Shown here: positions 24,337 to 32,434 of the stretch, one piece after another | Position numbering within the stretch: the stretch's first letter is position 1 | Layout: each line of letters opens with the position of its first letter | DNA from: Mycolicibacterium parafortuitum | Lineage (GTDB): Bacteria; Actinomycetota; Actinomycetes; Mycobacteriales; Mycobacteriaceae | NCBI RefSeq assembly: GCF_010725485.1 | Contig: NZ_AP022598.1 | Coordinates: 3,720,001 to 3,784,000 of the forward strand | Reading direction: 5' to 3' | Length of the DNA: 64,000 nucleotides | Program-made: the position numbers and the translations under genes | The notes under the pieces: model-generated | Databases searched by the model: none | What the model was told of the DNA's origin: nothing | What the model saw: the letters and a program-made list of their open reading frames with translations, nothing else

Positions 24337-24514
24337 CGAGAAAACTTTTTTGTCGTGTCGTTTCGGCGCGCCTGCCCGGCTTGGGTGGGGCCCGGCCCTA
24401 CCGTTCTGTTTGCGCGGAACAACTTGACATAACTCTAAGCCTCTGGTTGAGGTTGAGGGTTTGCTCCAGCGGTTATCCGTTACCAGACAGGCAACCAGGC
24501 AGGAAGGGCAATCG
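24337..24514 (+). promoter_or_regulatory. ftsQ-ftsZ intergenic promoter region
   Basis: 178 bp, noticeably richer in A/T than the flanks. A perfect TTGACA (-35) stands at 24424-24429. No exact TANNNT occurs at 16-19 bp spacing; the corresponding stretch reads TTGAGGTTGAGGG. The ribosome-binding site AGGAAGGG (24501-24508) is 6 nt before the ftsZ ATG and decides that start. An A/T-run just after ftsQ (24340-24352) lacks a real stem and is not a terminator. Separate, multiple ftsZ promoters are known in mycobacteria. Confidence 0.65.
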
Positions 24515-25690
24515 ATGACCCCCCCGCATAACTACCTCGCTGTGATCAAGGTGGTCGGCATCGGCGGCGGTGGCGTCAACGCCGTCAACCGGATGATCGA
24601 ACAGGGTCTCAAAGGCGTCGAGTTCATCGCGATCAACACCGACGCCCAGGCGTTGTTGATGAGCGATGCCGACGTCAAACTCGACGTCGGCCGCGACTCG
24701 ACCCGCGGTCTCGGCGCCGGAGCGGATCCCGAGGTCGGCCGTAAGGCCGCCGAGGACGCCAAGGACGACATCGAGGAGCTGCTGCGCGGCGCCGACATGG
24801 TGTTCGTCACCGCGGGCGAGGGCGGCGGCACCGGCACCGGCGGCGCACCCGTCGTCGCGTCGATCGCACGCAAGCTCGGAGCGCTGACCGTCGGTGTCGT
24901 GACCCGGCCGTTCTCGTTCGAGGGCAAGCGCCGCAGCAATCAGGCGGCCGAGGGCATCCAGGCGCTGCGCGAGAGCTGCGACACCCTGATCGTGATCCCC
25001 AACGACCGCCTGCTGCAGATGGGCGACGCCGCGGTGTCGCTGATGGACGCGTTCCGCAGCGCCGACGAGGTCCTCCTCAACGGCGTGCAGGGCATCACCG
25101 ACCTGATCACCACCCCCGGCCTGATCAACGTCGACTTCGCCGACGTCAAGGGCGTGATGAGCTCCGCAGGCACCGCGCTGATGGGCATCGGCTCGGCCCG
25201 CGGCGACGGCCGTGCGCTCAAGGCCGCCGAGATCGCGATCAACTCGCCGCTGCTGGAGGCCTCGATGGAGGGCGCGCAGGGCGTGCTGCTGTCGGTCGCC
25301 GGTGGCAGTGACCTCGGTCTGTTCGAGATCAACGAGGCCGCCTCGCTGGTCCAGGAGGCCGCGCACCCGGATGCGAACATCATCTTCGGCACCGTCATCG
25401 ACGATTCGCTCGGTGACGAGGTCCGGGTCACCGTGATCGCCGCCGGCTTCGACGCGGCCGGACCGGGGCGCAAGCCGGTGACCGGTGAAGCGCAGCCGGC
25501 CGCCGCGCCGGCCTCGCAGCCGATCGCGCCGGGCACGGCGGGCCGGGTGAACTCGTCGATCTTCGAACCGGCCGACCCGACCAGCGTGCCCGCGGGGCAC
25601 ACCAACGGGGCGACGGTGCGCATCGGCGGCGGTGACGACGGCGGGATATCGGACGACGACGTCGACGTGCCTCCGTTCATGCGCCACTAG
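24515..25690 (+). CDS. ftsZ: Cell division GTPase FtsZ
   Basis: A 391-residue tubulin homologue that forms the Z ring. The GTP-binding signature GGGTGTG is at 103-109, and the T7-loop region with [11 protein letters not shown] follows near 205-215. Only the linker (about 320-375) is divergent, Ala/Pro-rich and slightly longer than in M. tuberculosis (379 residues total). The C-terminal peptide [12 protein letters not shown] is intact and is the docking site for SepF and FtsW. ATG 24515 is preferred over an upstream in-frame ATG because of the AGGAAGGG ribosome-binding site. Confidence 0.99.
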   Translation: MTPPHNYLAVIKVVGIGGGGVNAVNRMIEQGLKGVEFIAINTDAQALLMSDADVKLDVGRDSTRGLGAGADPEVGRKAAEDAKDDIEELLRGADMVFVTAGEGGGTGTGGAPVVASIARKLGALTVGVVTRPFSFEGKRRSNQAAEGIQALRESCDTLIVIPNDRLLQMGDAAVSLMDAFRSADEVLLNGVQGITDLITTPGLINVDFADVKGVMSSAGTALMGIGSARGDGRALKAAEIAINSPLLEASMEGAQGVLLSVAGGSDLGLFEINEAASLVQEAAHPDANIIFGTVIDDSLGDEVRVTVIAAGFDAAGPGRKPVTGEAQPAAAPASQPIAPGTAGRVNSSIFEPADPTSVPAGHTNGATVRIGGGDDGGISDDDVDVPPFMRH

Positions 25691-25707
25691 CTCGTAGGGT
25701 TGCTCAG

Positions 25708-26418
25708 GTGACCTTCCGTATCCGGCGCGTCACCACCACCCGTGCGGGCGGGGTTTCCACACCGCCGTACGCGACGTTCAATCTCGGCGACCATGTCGGC
25801 GACGACCCGGCAGCGGTAGCGGCCAACCGGCACCGGCTGGCCGAGGCCGTCGGGCTCGGCGACGACCGGTTGGTGTGGATGAACCAGGTGCACAGCGCCA
25901 ACATCGCCGTCGTCGACCGCGCCCAGACCGTGGACGAGACCGACGGCCTGGTGACCACCGTGCCGCGGTTGGCGCTGGCGGTCGTGACCGCCGACTGCGT
26001 GCCGGTGCTGATGGCCGACGCGCGGGCCGGGGTGATCGCCGCGGTGCACGCCGGCCGCGTCGGTGCCGCCGCCGGGATCGTGGCCCGGGCACTGGAGACG
26101 ATGGTCGACGCCGGCGCCGACGTCGCCGACGTGTCGGTGCTCCTTGGTCCCGCGGTCAGCGGACGCAACTACGAGGTGCCCGAACCGATGGCCGCCGAGG
26201 TCGAACGGGCACTGCCGGGAAGCCGGACCCGAACCGGCCGCGGCACGCCCGGTCTCGATCTGCGCGCCGGTATCGCCAACCAGCTGCGTGGTCTCGGGGT
26301 GCGCGCGATCGACGTCGACCCGCGCTGCACGGTCGAGGACCGCAACTTGTTCAGCCACCGCCGGGACAATCCGACCGGGCGGCTGGCGTCGCTGATCTGG
26401 CTGGAGCCGGCATCGTGA
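25708..26418 (+). CDS. pgeF: Peptidoglycan editing factor / polyphenol-oxidase-fold protein (YfiH family)
   Basis: A 236-residue member of the YfiH/PgeF (DUF152, multicopper polyphenol oxidase fold) family, starting at GTG 25708. Zinc-ligand positions are visible as MNQVHSAN, VVTADCVPVLMAD and AAVHAGRVGAAAG. The usual HAGWRG sequence is HAGRVG here, as in other mycobacteria. In E. coli PgeF removes L-Ser wrongly built into UDP-MurNAc, which fits its place in a cell-wall cluster; that activity is inferred. The start is 17 bp after ftsZ, and the stop overlaps the next start (GTGA). Confidence 0.88.
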   Translation: MTFRIRRVTTTRAGGVSTPPYATFNLGDHVGDDPAAVAANRHRLAEAVGLGDDRLVWMNQVHSANIAVVDRAQTVDETDGLVTTVPRLALAVVTADCVPVLMADARAGVIAAVHAGRVGAAAGIVARALETMVDAGADVADVSVLLGPAVSGRNYEVPEPMAAEVERALPGSRTRTGRGTPGLDLRAGIANQLRGLGVRAIDVDPRCTVEDRNLFSHRRDNPTGRLASLIWLEPAS

Positions 26419-27254
26419 CCACCGAGCGCGAGAACGAACTGCGCGACCGGCTGGCCGCGCTGCGTGAGCGGTTGGCGCGCGCCGCCGAGGACGCGGGGCG
26501 TGACGTCGGGGAGATCGAGCTGTTGCCGGTCACCAAGTTCTTTCCGGCCGACGATGTCGTGACGCTGTATCGGCTCGGCTGCCGCGCGTTCGCCGAATCC
26601 CGCGATCAGGAGGCGTCGGCCAAGGTCGAGCGGGTGGCGCAGGCGATCGGCCCGCTCGGCGGCGAGCCGGTCCGGTGGCACATGGTGGGCCGGATCCAGC
26701 GCAACAAGGCCCGCTCGATCGGGCAGTGGGCGTATGCGGCGCACTCCATCGACAACGCCAAAGTCGTTGCCGCGCTCGACCGGTCGGCGTCGGCCGCGCT
26801 GGAGGCGGGCGTGCGCGCCGCGCCGCTGCGGGTGTTCGTGCAGCTCAGCCTCGACGGCGACGAGTCGCGCGGCGGTGTCGACGTGTCGGCGGCCGACCGG
26901 ATCGACGAGCTGTGCGCCGCGGTCGACGGTGCGGACGGGCTCGCGTTCGTCGGGTTGATGGCGATTCCCCCGATAGGTGCCGATCCCGGCGAAGCGTTCG
27001 CCCGGTTACAGCAGGAGCGTGACCGGGTGCAGCGGCATCATCAGCAACCTCTTGGCTTGTCAGCGGGGATGTCCGGTGACCTCGAAGCGGCGGTGCGACA
27101 CGGATCAACTTGTGTGCGTGTCGGTACCGCGCTAATGGGATCTCGACCGCTAACGTCACCCGCAGTAGTCACACGAGTCACACCTTCATCACAGACAACA
27201 GTTCCGCTGGAATCCTCCGAGCCAGCGCCACCGCCAGAAGGGTCCACACAATGA
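26415..27254 (+). CDS. PLP homeostasis protein YggS/PROSC with C-terminal extension
   Basis: A 279-residue fold-III PLP-binding protein. The lysine that binds PLP is in [13 protein letters not shown] near residue 40, and the [12 protein letters not shown] and LSMGMS-like [29 protein letters not shown] parts are family signatures. YggS proteins buffer pyridoxal phosphate and have no known catalytic turnover. The last 35 residues ([19 protein letters not shown] and on) are outside the domain and look like translated regulatory DNA: this stretch holds tandem GTCACAC repeats and ends in an ATGA overlap with sepF. Confidence 0.9.
   Translation: MTTERENELRDRLAALRERLARAAEDAGRDVGEIELLPVTKFFPADDVVTLYRLGCRAFAESRDQEASAKVERVAQAIGPLGGEPVRWHMVGRIQRNKARSIGQWAYAAHSIDNAKVVAALDRSASAALEAGVRAAPLRVFVQLSLDGDESRGGVDVSAADRIDELCAAVDGADGLAFVGLMAIPPIGADPGEAFARLQQERDRVQRHHQQPLGLSAGMSGDLEAAVRHGSTCVRVGTALMGSRPLTSPAVVTRVTPSSQTTVPLESSEPAPPPEGSTQ
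27168..27185 (+). promoter_or_regulatory. Tandem 9-mer repeat upstream of sepF, MtrA-box-like
   Basis: GTCACACGA and GTCACACCT stand directly head to tail, 66-83 bp before the sepF ATG, inside the end of the yggS gene. A weaker GTCACCCGC lies at 27155-27163. Direct GTCACA-type 9-mer repeats are the described recognition pattern of the essential mycobacterial response regulator MtrA, which controls division genes. Binding here is inferred. Confidence 0.5.
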
Positions 27255-27895
27255 GCACACTGCACAAAGTCAAGGCCTACTTCGGTATGGCGCCGATGGA
27301 CGACTACGAGGACGACTACTACGAGGATGACGACCGCGGATCCGCGCGCGGCTACCGCCGCCCGCGTGAGGAGCGGTTCGACGACGACTACCAGCGTGGC
27401 TACGACAGCCATCCGGAGGACCGGCGTCGCGAGTACGACGAGCCCCCGGCCTACCGCGCCGGCGGTTTCGACGACGCCCGGTTCGAGCCGCGGATGCGTA
27501 CCCCGCGCGAATTCGACCGCACCCCTCCGCGTTTCGGCGCGATGCGCGGCTCCACCCGCGGGGCCCTGGCGATGGATCCGCGCGGCATGGCCGAGCTGTT
27601 CGAGGCAGGCAGCCCGCTGGCCAAGATCACGACCCTGCGCCCGAAGGACTACAGCGAGGCCCGCACCATCGGTGAGCGCTTCCGCGACGGCACTCCGGTG
27701 ATCATGGACCTGGTCTCGATGGACAACGCCGACGCCAAGCGACTCGTCGACTTCGCCGCCGGGCTCGCGTTCGCGCTGCGCGGTTCCTTCGACAAGGTCG
27801 CGACGAAGGTGTTCCTGCTGTCGCCCGCGGATGTCGATGTCACCGCCGAGCAGCGCCGGCGTATCGCCGAGGCCGGGTTCTACTCCTACCAGTAG
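27251..27895 (+). CDS. sepF: FtsZ-anchoring cell division protein SepF
   Basis: A 214-residue protein. The short N-terminus [15 protein letters not shown] is the amphipathic membrane-binding helix. An acidic Tyr/Asp-rich linker with [12 protein letters not shown] and an Arg-rich segment follow, then the folded SepF domain at about 120-214 ([19 protein letters not shown] onward). It tethers FtsZ filaments by binding the FtsZ C-terminal peptide and is essential in mycobacteria, which lack FtsA. ATG 27251 overlaps the yggS stop; upstream in-frame starts are inside yggS and ignored. Confidence 0.96.
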   Translation: MSTLHKVKAYFGMAPMDDYEDDYYEDDDRGSARGYRRPREERFDDDYQRGYDSHPEDRRREYDEPPAYRAGGFDDARFEPRMRTPREFDRTPPRFGAMRGSTRGALAMDPRGMAELFEAGSPLAKITTLRPKDYSEARTIGERFRDGTPVIMDLVSMDNADAKRLVDFAAGLAFALRGSFDKVATKVFLLSPADVDVTAEQRRRIAEAGFYSYQ

Positions 27896-27954
27896 GCACC
27901 GCTCTCACCCCGGGTAGGCTGGCTGAGCCGCACGGACGGTGTCGGTTCGCGGCT

Positions 27955-27972
27955 GTAGTCAAAGTCACATCT
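27955..27972 (+). promoter_or_regulatory. Possible MtrA-like repeat before yggT
   Basis: GTAGTCAAA followed by GTCACATCT, two 9-mers of which only the second matches GTCACA well. It lies in the 98-bp gap between sepF and yggT. Support is weak on its own; it is listed because similar sites flank sepF and wag31. Confidence 0.25.
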
Positions 27973-27993
27973 GCCTGAGTGAGGTCGGCTTCG

Positions 27994-28287
27994 TTGGCGT
28001 TGTTCTTCGAGATCCTGGGTTTCGCGCTGTTCGTTTTCTGGCTGCTGCTGATCGCCCGGGTCGTGGTCGAGTTCATTCGATCGTTCAGTCGGGACTGGCA
28101 TCCGCGGGGTGCGACGGTCGTCGTGCTGGAGATCATCATGACGCTCACCGACCCGCCCGTGAAGTTGCTTCGCCGGCTGATTCCCCAGCTCACGATAGGT
28201 GCGGTGCGGTTCGACCTGTCGATCATGGTGCTGTTGCTGCTCGCGTTCATCGGCATGCAGCTGGCCTTCGGAGCGGCCACCGCCTGA
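27994..28287 (+). CDS. YggT-family membrane protein
   Basis: A 97-residue protein with two transmembrane helices (about 3-24 and 70-92) joined by a loop containing DWHPRGATVV and TDPPVKLLRRLIP, the conserved YggT features. I chose TTG 27994 (MALFFEILGFALF) over GTG 27979: GAGTGAGG at 27977-27984 then serves as ribosome-binding site, and the length equals the 96 residues of Rv2146c. Proteins of this family sit beside sepF and wag31/divIVA in many Gram-positive bacteria; their exact role in division is not defined. Confidence 0.88.
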   Translation: MALFFEILGFALFVFWLLLIARVVVEFIRSFSRDWHPRGATVVVLEIIMTLTDPPVKLLRRLIPQLTIGAVRFDLSIMVLLLLAFIGMQLAFGAATA

Positions 28288-28320
28288 CGAATTATCGGCC
28301 TCGACTGCAACCGCCGGGTC

Positions 28321-28329
28321 TGGTGTGAC
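28321..28329 (-). promoter_or_regulatory. GTCACACCA motif upstream of the wag31 promoter
   Basis: On the minus strand, GTCACACCA shares its first eight bases with one of the sepF repeats (GTCACACCT). The adjoining 9-mer GTCCATCCT is only a loose match. It is 34 bp upstream of the candidate wag31 -10. A regulator site is possible, MtrA being the obvious candidate. Confidence 0.3.
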
Positions 28330-28362
28330 AGGATGGACGCCAGTTACGTTCCACCCAGCCTT

Positions 28363-28368
28363 TACACT
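28363..28368 (+). promoter_or_regulatory. Candidate -10 element of wag31
   Basis: TACACT fits TANNNT and leaves a leader of about 33 nt before the ATG at 28408, which has AAGGGGGCAG as ribosome-binding site. No convincing -35 hexamer is present. Confidence 0.5.
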
Positions 28369-28407
28369 TCGTGATCAGTTGACGGTCCAGACTCAAGGGG
28401 GCAGACG

Positions 28408-29214
28408 ATGCCGCTCACTCCTGCCGACGTGCACAACGTGGCTTTCAGCAAGCCACCGATTGGCAAGCGCGGCTACAACGAGGACGAGGTCGACGCGTTC
28501 CTCGACCTCGTCGAAAACGAACTGTCCCGTCTGATCGAGGAGAACAGCGACCTTCGTCAGCGGATCTCCGAGCTCGACCACGAACTCGCCTCGGCGCGGT
28601 CCGGGGGAGCGGCGGCCCAGCCGACGCAGACCATCCCAGCCTACGAGCCTGAGCCCGAGCCCGCACCCGCTCCGGAGCCGGTCTATGAGGCGCCCGCCCA
28701 GCAGGCGCCGGCGACCGAGGACCAGCACCTGCGTGCCGCGAAGGTGCTCAGCCTGGCGCAGGACACCGCCGACCGCCTGACCAGCAGTGCCAAGGCGGAG
28801 TCGGAGAAGATGCTCGCCGACGCCCGGGCGCAGGCCGATCAGCTGGTGACCGAGGCGCGCCAGACCGCCGAGACGACGGTGACGGAGGCGCGCCAGCGTG
28901 CCGACGCGATGCTCTCCGACGCGCAGACCCGGTCGGAGACGCAGCTGCGCCAGGCCCAGGAGAAGGCCGACGCGCTGCAGGCCGATGCCGAGCGCAAGCA
29001 CGCCGAGATCATGGGCACCATCAACCAGCAGCGCACCGTGCTCGAGGGTCGACTGGAACAGCTCCGCACGTTCGAACGCGAGTACCGCACCCGTCTGAAG
29101 ACCTACCTGGAGTCGCAGCTCGAAGAGCTCGGCCAGCGTGGTTCGGCCGCACCGGTGGATTCCGGGGCCAACAACGACGGCGGGTTCAACCAGTTCAACC
29201 GGGGCAACAACTAA
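28408..29214 (+). CDS. wag31: Polar growth scaffold Wag31 (DivIVA)
   Basis: A 268-residue coiled-coil protein. The N-terminal DivIVA domain (1-62), with [14 protein letters not shown], binds curved membrane. A Pro/Glu/Ala linker follows, then a long coiled coil from about 110 to 235 and an Asn-rich end. It self-assembles at the cell poles and recruits the elongation machinery. T73 in AAAQPTQT has the same number as the PknA phosphorylation site known in M. tuberculosis Wag31. It has its own promoter and a 120-bp gap before it. Confidence 0.97.
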   Translation: MPLTPADVHNVAFSKPPIGKRGYNEDEVDAFLDLVENELSRLIEENSDLRQRISELDHELASARSGGAAAQPTQTIPAYEPEPEPAPAPEPVYEAPAQQAPATEDQHLRAAKVLSLAQDTADRLTSSAKAESEKMLADARAQADQLVTEARQTAETTVTEARQRADAMLSDAQTRSETQLRQAQEKADALQADAERKHAEIMGTINQQRTVLEGRLEQLRTFEREYRTRLKTYLESQLEELGQRGSAAPVDSGANNDGGFNQFNRGNN

Positions 29215-29247
29215 CCGCGTGCGACTCACTTCTGGCGGAGCAGACCC

Positions 29248-29610
29248 ATGTTGATCGTCGCGCTCGTGCTCGCCGTCATCGGCTTGGGCGCCTTGGTGCT
29301 GGCTGTTGTCACGAGCAACGCGCTGATCGCATGGGTCTGTATCGCCGCGAGCCTGATCGGCGTCATCCTGTTGATCGTCGACGCCATCCGCGACCGCAAC
29401 GGCGATGGTAGCGGAGCCGAATCTGATTCGGAGACAACGGATTCCACCGAAGTCATCGAAGAGGTCGACTACGAGGATTATCCGGACGAGGCGCCGATCG
29501 CCGAGGAGTACGACGAGACCGTCGACATCGAACCGGAACCCGAACCGGAGCCGGCGCCGGAGCCGGTCGACGAGGACGTACCGGCGGACGAGCAGTCCCC
29601 GAAGAACTGA
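29248..29610 (+). CDS. Small acidic membrane protein (Rv2144c-like)
   Basis: A 120-residue protein with two transmembrane helices (about 2-23 and 27-46) and a very acidic tail (residues 50-120) of Glu, Asp and Pro, probably disordered. It starts 33 bp after wag31 in the same direction, as Rv2144c does in M. tuberculosis, and is likely co-transcribed. No function is known. It converges with the phosphoribosyltransferase gene, with only 3 bp between the two stops. Confidence 0.85.
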   Translation: MLIVALVLAVIGLGALVLAVVTSNALIAWVCIAASLIGVILLIVDAIRDRNGDGSGAESDSETTDSTEVIEEVDYEDYPDEAPIAEEYDETVDIEPEPEPEPAPEPVDEDVPADEQSPKN

Positions 29611-29613
29611 CCG

Positions 29614-30264
29614 TCAGCCGGCGGCCGCGAGCAGGTCGCGGACCTCGTCGTCGGTGACCTGGTGGAAGTCGGCGAATACCTGCCCGACCGCCTGTAAGTC
29701 GGCGGGCATCGTCGAGCACACCACCTCATCGGCTTCCTTGCGCAACATCCGGCACACCGACCGCGGTCCCACCGGCACAGCGACGATCACCCGCGCCGCC
29801 CCGGCCTGCCGGACGGCCCGCACCGCCGCCACCATGCTCGCACCCGTCGCGATCCCGTCGTCGACGAGGATCACCGTGCGGCCGGCCACCCGAAGTGGGC
29901 CGCGGTCGCCGCGATAGGCCTCCTCGCGCCGGTGCAGTTCGACGGTCTCGCGGGCGATCGCCTCACGTACGACGTCATCGCCGATCCCGAGACTGCGCAG
30001 CAGGTCGTCGTTGAGCACCACCCCGCCGCCGCTGGCCAGCGCGCCCATCGCCAGTTCCGGCCACTGCGGCACACCGAGCTTGCGCACCAGACAGACGTCG
30101 AGCGGCGCCTGCAGCGCCAGGGCCACCTCCGCGCCGACCGGAATGCCGCCGCGCGCGAGCCCCAGCACGTAGAGGTCGTCGCGGCCGGCGTAGTGGGCGA
30201 GATCGCGCGCGAGAACCCGACCGGCCTCCTGCCGGTCCCGATACGTTCGTCTGGTGTCGTTCAT
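29614..30264 (-). CDS. Type I phosphoribosyltransferase-domain protein (Rv2143-like)
   Basis: A 216-residue protein with the PRPP-binding loop VILVDDGIATGASM near 126-139 and an N-terminal half rich in Gly/Arg (GLARGGIPVGAEVAL). This form of the domain is found in actinobacterial proteins annotated as phosphoribosyltransferases, but the nucleobase used is unknown, and some may be regulatory. The gene diverges from the SRPBCC-epimerase gene with 70 bp between starts. Confidence 0.85.
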   Translation of the reverse strand: MNDTRRTYRDRQEAGRVLARDLAHYAGRDDLYVLGLARGGIPVGAEVALALQAPLDVCLVRKLGVPQWPELAMGALASGGGVVLNDDLLRSLGIGDDVVREAIARETVELHRREEAYRGDRGPLRVAGRTVILVDDGIATGASMVAAVRAVRQAGAARVIVAVPVGPRSVCRMLRKEADEVVCSTMPADLQAVGQVFADFHQVTDDEVRDLLAAAG

Positions 30265-30334
30265 GGCACGGTCCTTGGCGGCGCTTACCCGGCTCGATTA
30301 TCGGGCAATCCATCCCCGGAACCTAGGAGGGCCA

Positions 30335-31684
30335 GTGGGCATCGAGTACGAGAGCGTCGTCGACCATCCCCGTGACGTGGTGTGGGACTGGTTCAGCCGG
30401 CCCGGCGCGATGCCGCGGCTGATACCGCCGTGGCAGCCGATGACCCCGCTGGCCGAAGCAGATTCGCTGGCCGACGGGGTGGCCGTCCTCGGATTGCCCG
30501 GCGGGCTGCACTGGGTGGCCCGCCACGATCCGTCGGCATATGTGCCGGGCAGCCGGTTCGCCGACGAACTGTCCTCGCGCGGCCCGGCTTCATGGCCGCC
30601 TCGGGTGATCGGACATTGGCGGCATACGCACTCGTTCTCCGACGCGGGTGCGGGCACGTGCGTGCACGACCGGGTGGACGCGCCGGTCCCGGCTGCGGCA
30701 TTGCGGCCCACGTTCGTCTACCGGCACCGCCAGATCGCCGACGACCTCGCCGCGCACCGCCGCGCCGCCGATGCGGGCGCGGGCCCGATGGTCGTCGCGC
30801 TCACCGGGTCGTCCGGGCTGGTCGGATCCGCGCTGACAGCGTTCCTGACCACCGGCGGCCACCGGGTGATCAAGCTCGTGCGGCGCCGCCCCCGCGGTGA
30901 CGACGAGCGGCAGTGGGATCCGGGCTCACCGGCCCCGAACCTGCTCACCGGCGTCGACGCCGTCGTGCACCTGGCCGGCGAATCGATCGCGGGCAGGTTC
31001 ACCGACGCGCACCGGGACGCCATCCGCGACAGCCGGATCGAGCCGACCCGGCTGCTGGCGAAGGCCGCCGCGGCAGCCGACGGCGGACCGCGCTCCTTCG
31101 TCAGCGCCTCGGCCATCGGCTACTACGGATTCGACCGCGGCGACACCCAGTTGACCGAGGACGCCACCCGCGGTGACGGCTTCCTCGCCGACGTCGTCGC
31201 CGACTGGGAGGCCGCGACGGCGCCCGCGTCGGATGCGGGACTTCGGGTGGTGAAGGTGCGAACGGGGATCGTGCAGGCTGCCGCGGGCGGCACCCTGCGG
31301 CTGTTACGGCCGTTGTTCTCGGCGGGCCTGGGCGGGCGGTTGGGCAGCGGTCGGCAGTGGCTGTCGTGGATCGGCCTCGATGACCTGGTCGACATCTACC
31401 ACCGTGCGCTCTACGACGAGCGGCTCAGCGGGCCCGTCAACGCCGTCGGCGCGGAACCGTTACGCAACAGCGAGTACACCGAGAGTCTGGCACGCGTGTT
31501 GCACCGTCCGGCGCTGCTGCCGGTGCCTGCGATCGGCCCGCGGATCCTGTTGGGAGAGCAGGGCGCTCGCGAGCTGGCCGCGGCGAGTCAGCGGGTGGTC
31601 CCCGCCAAGCTGTTGGCGCTGGGGCATCCGTTCCGGCACCCGGACGTCGCGGATGCGCTCGCCCATCAGCTCGGGCGGGAGTGA
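30335..31684 (+). CDS. SRPBCC domain fused to a TIGR01777-type NAD(P)-binding epimerase
   Basis: A 449-residue two-domain protein. Residues 1-150 form an SRPBCC (START-like) ligand-binding domain beginning GIEYESVVDHPRDVVWDWF. From about 153 an extended-SDR Rossmann domain starts with ALTGSSGLVGSAL and includes VHLAGESIAGRF, typical of the YfcH/TIGR01777 family. GTG 30335 is chosen over earlier in-frame starts because AGGAGGG lies 5 nt before it. M. tuberculosis Rv2216 has a comparable epimerase domain. Substrate is unknown. The 3' end overlaps the opposite amidotransferase gene by 19 bp. Confidence 0.88.
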   Translation: MGIEYESVVDHPRDVVWDWFSRPGAMPRLIPPWQPMTPLAEADSLADGVAVLGLPGGLHWVARHDPSAYVPGSRFADELSSRGPASWPPRVIGHWRHTHSFSDAGAGTCVHDRVDAPVPAAALRPTFVYRHRQIADDLAAHRRAADAGAGPMVVALTGSSGLVGSALTAFLTTGGHRVIKLVRRRPRGDDERQWDPGSPAPNLLTGVDAVVHLAGESIAGRFTDAHRDAIRDSRIEPTRLLAKAAAAADGGPRSFVSASAIGYYGFDRGDTQLTEDATRGDGFLADVVADWEAATAPASDAGLRVVKVRTGIVQAAAGGTLRLLRPLFSAGLGGRLGSGRQWLSWIGLDDLVDIYHRALYDERLSGPVNAVGAEPLRNSEYTESLARVLHRPALLPVPAIGPRILLGEQGARELAAASQRVVPAKLLALGHPFRHPDVADALAHQLGRE

Positions 31685-32394
31685 CCGGCCACCCGGGTCA
31701 GGAAGCCGCGCACCAGTGCGCGCACCCGGACCGCGACGTCGTCGGCGAGTTCATCTGTGCGCGTGAGGATTTCCTCGTGAGTCAGGCCGACGCCCTCGAT
31801 ATCGTCGTGGTCGTCTGCCAACCAGACCTTCAGCAGGTCGGCGTCGACCTCGGGATGGAACTGCAGCGCCAGCGTGCGGCCGAGCGTGAACGCCTGGGAC
31901 GCGTTGGCGGTTCGGGCGATCTCGGTTGCCCCCGGCGGCAGCGTCCAGCGGTCGAAGTGCCACTGGAACCATGGTCCCGCGGGGACCACGTCGGGGCGGT
32001 CGGAGGTGACGTCGTACCAGCCGACCTCCTGTCGCGGCGCGCGCTCTACCGTGCCGCCGAACGCCTGAGCGAGCAACTGTCCGCCGAAACAGACGCCCAG
32101 CAGCGCGATCCCGGCATCGGCGGCGTCGCGCATCATCTGCATCTCGGTGCTGACCCAGGTCTCGAGCAGGGCCGGGTTGTAGACCGCCCAGGTGGCTCCC
32201 AGCGGCACGATGACGTCGTACCCAAGTGGGTCGGGGAAGGTCACATCACCGGCCGGATCGTGAGCCTTCTCGGCGGGGACCACCACGAAGGTGTCGATGT
32301 CGAAGCCGTTCTCCGCGAACGCGTCGCCGAGGAGGGCTTCGGTCGCCGAGTGCTCGTTGAGCAGGAACAGGACTTTGGATGCCACGCCGGACAT
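31666..32394 (-). CDS. Class I glutamine amidotransferase-like protein
   Basis: A 242-residue protein with the class I amidotransferase triad: the nucleophile Cys in LLGVCFGGQLLAQ (about residue 99) and the His-Glu pair in LQFHPEVDADLL. Starts at ATG 32394 or at a GTG a few codons later; upstream codons look non-coding. Proteins of this stand-alone type hydrolyse glutamine or glutamyl compounds, for example gamma-glutamyl-polyamines, but the substrate cannot be named here. It lies 40 bp downstream of the P450 gene on the same strand and converges with the epimerase gene. Confidence 0.85.
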   Translation of the reverse strand: MSGVASKVLFLLNEHSATEALLGDAFAENGFDIDTFVVVPAEKAHDPAGDVTFPDPLGYDVIVPLGATWAVYNPALLETWVSTEMQMMRDAADAGIALLGVCFGGQLLAQAFGGTVERAPRQEVGWYDVTSDRPDVVPAGPWFQWHFDRWTLPPGATEIARTANASQAFTLGRTLALQFHPEVDADLLKVWLADDHDDIEGVGLTHEEILTRTDELADDVAVRVRALVRGFLTRVAGHSRPS

Positions 32395-32434
32395 TATCGC
32401 CGTGCGGTCAGCTGCTCCGCATCGCCGGGGTGAG

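Noticed and set aside
24337..24360. T-run after ftsQ as a terminator
   Set aside because: Only a four-base AAAA/TTTT pairing precedes it, with no GC-rich stem.
24461..24514. Upstream in-frame ATG for ftsZ
   Set aside because: It would add 18 residues not found in FtsZ, and the ribosome-binding site AGGAAGGG points to the ATG at 24515.
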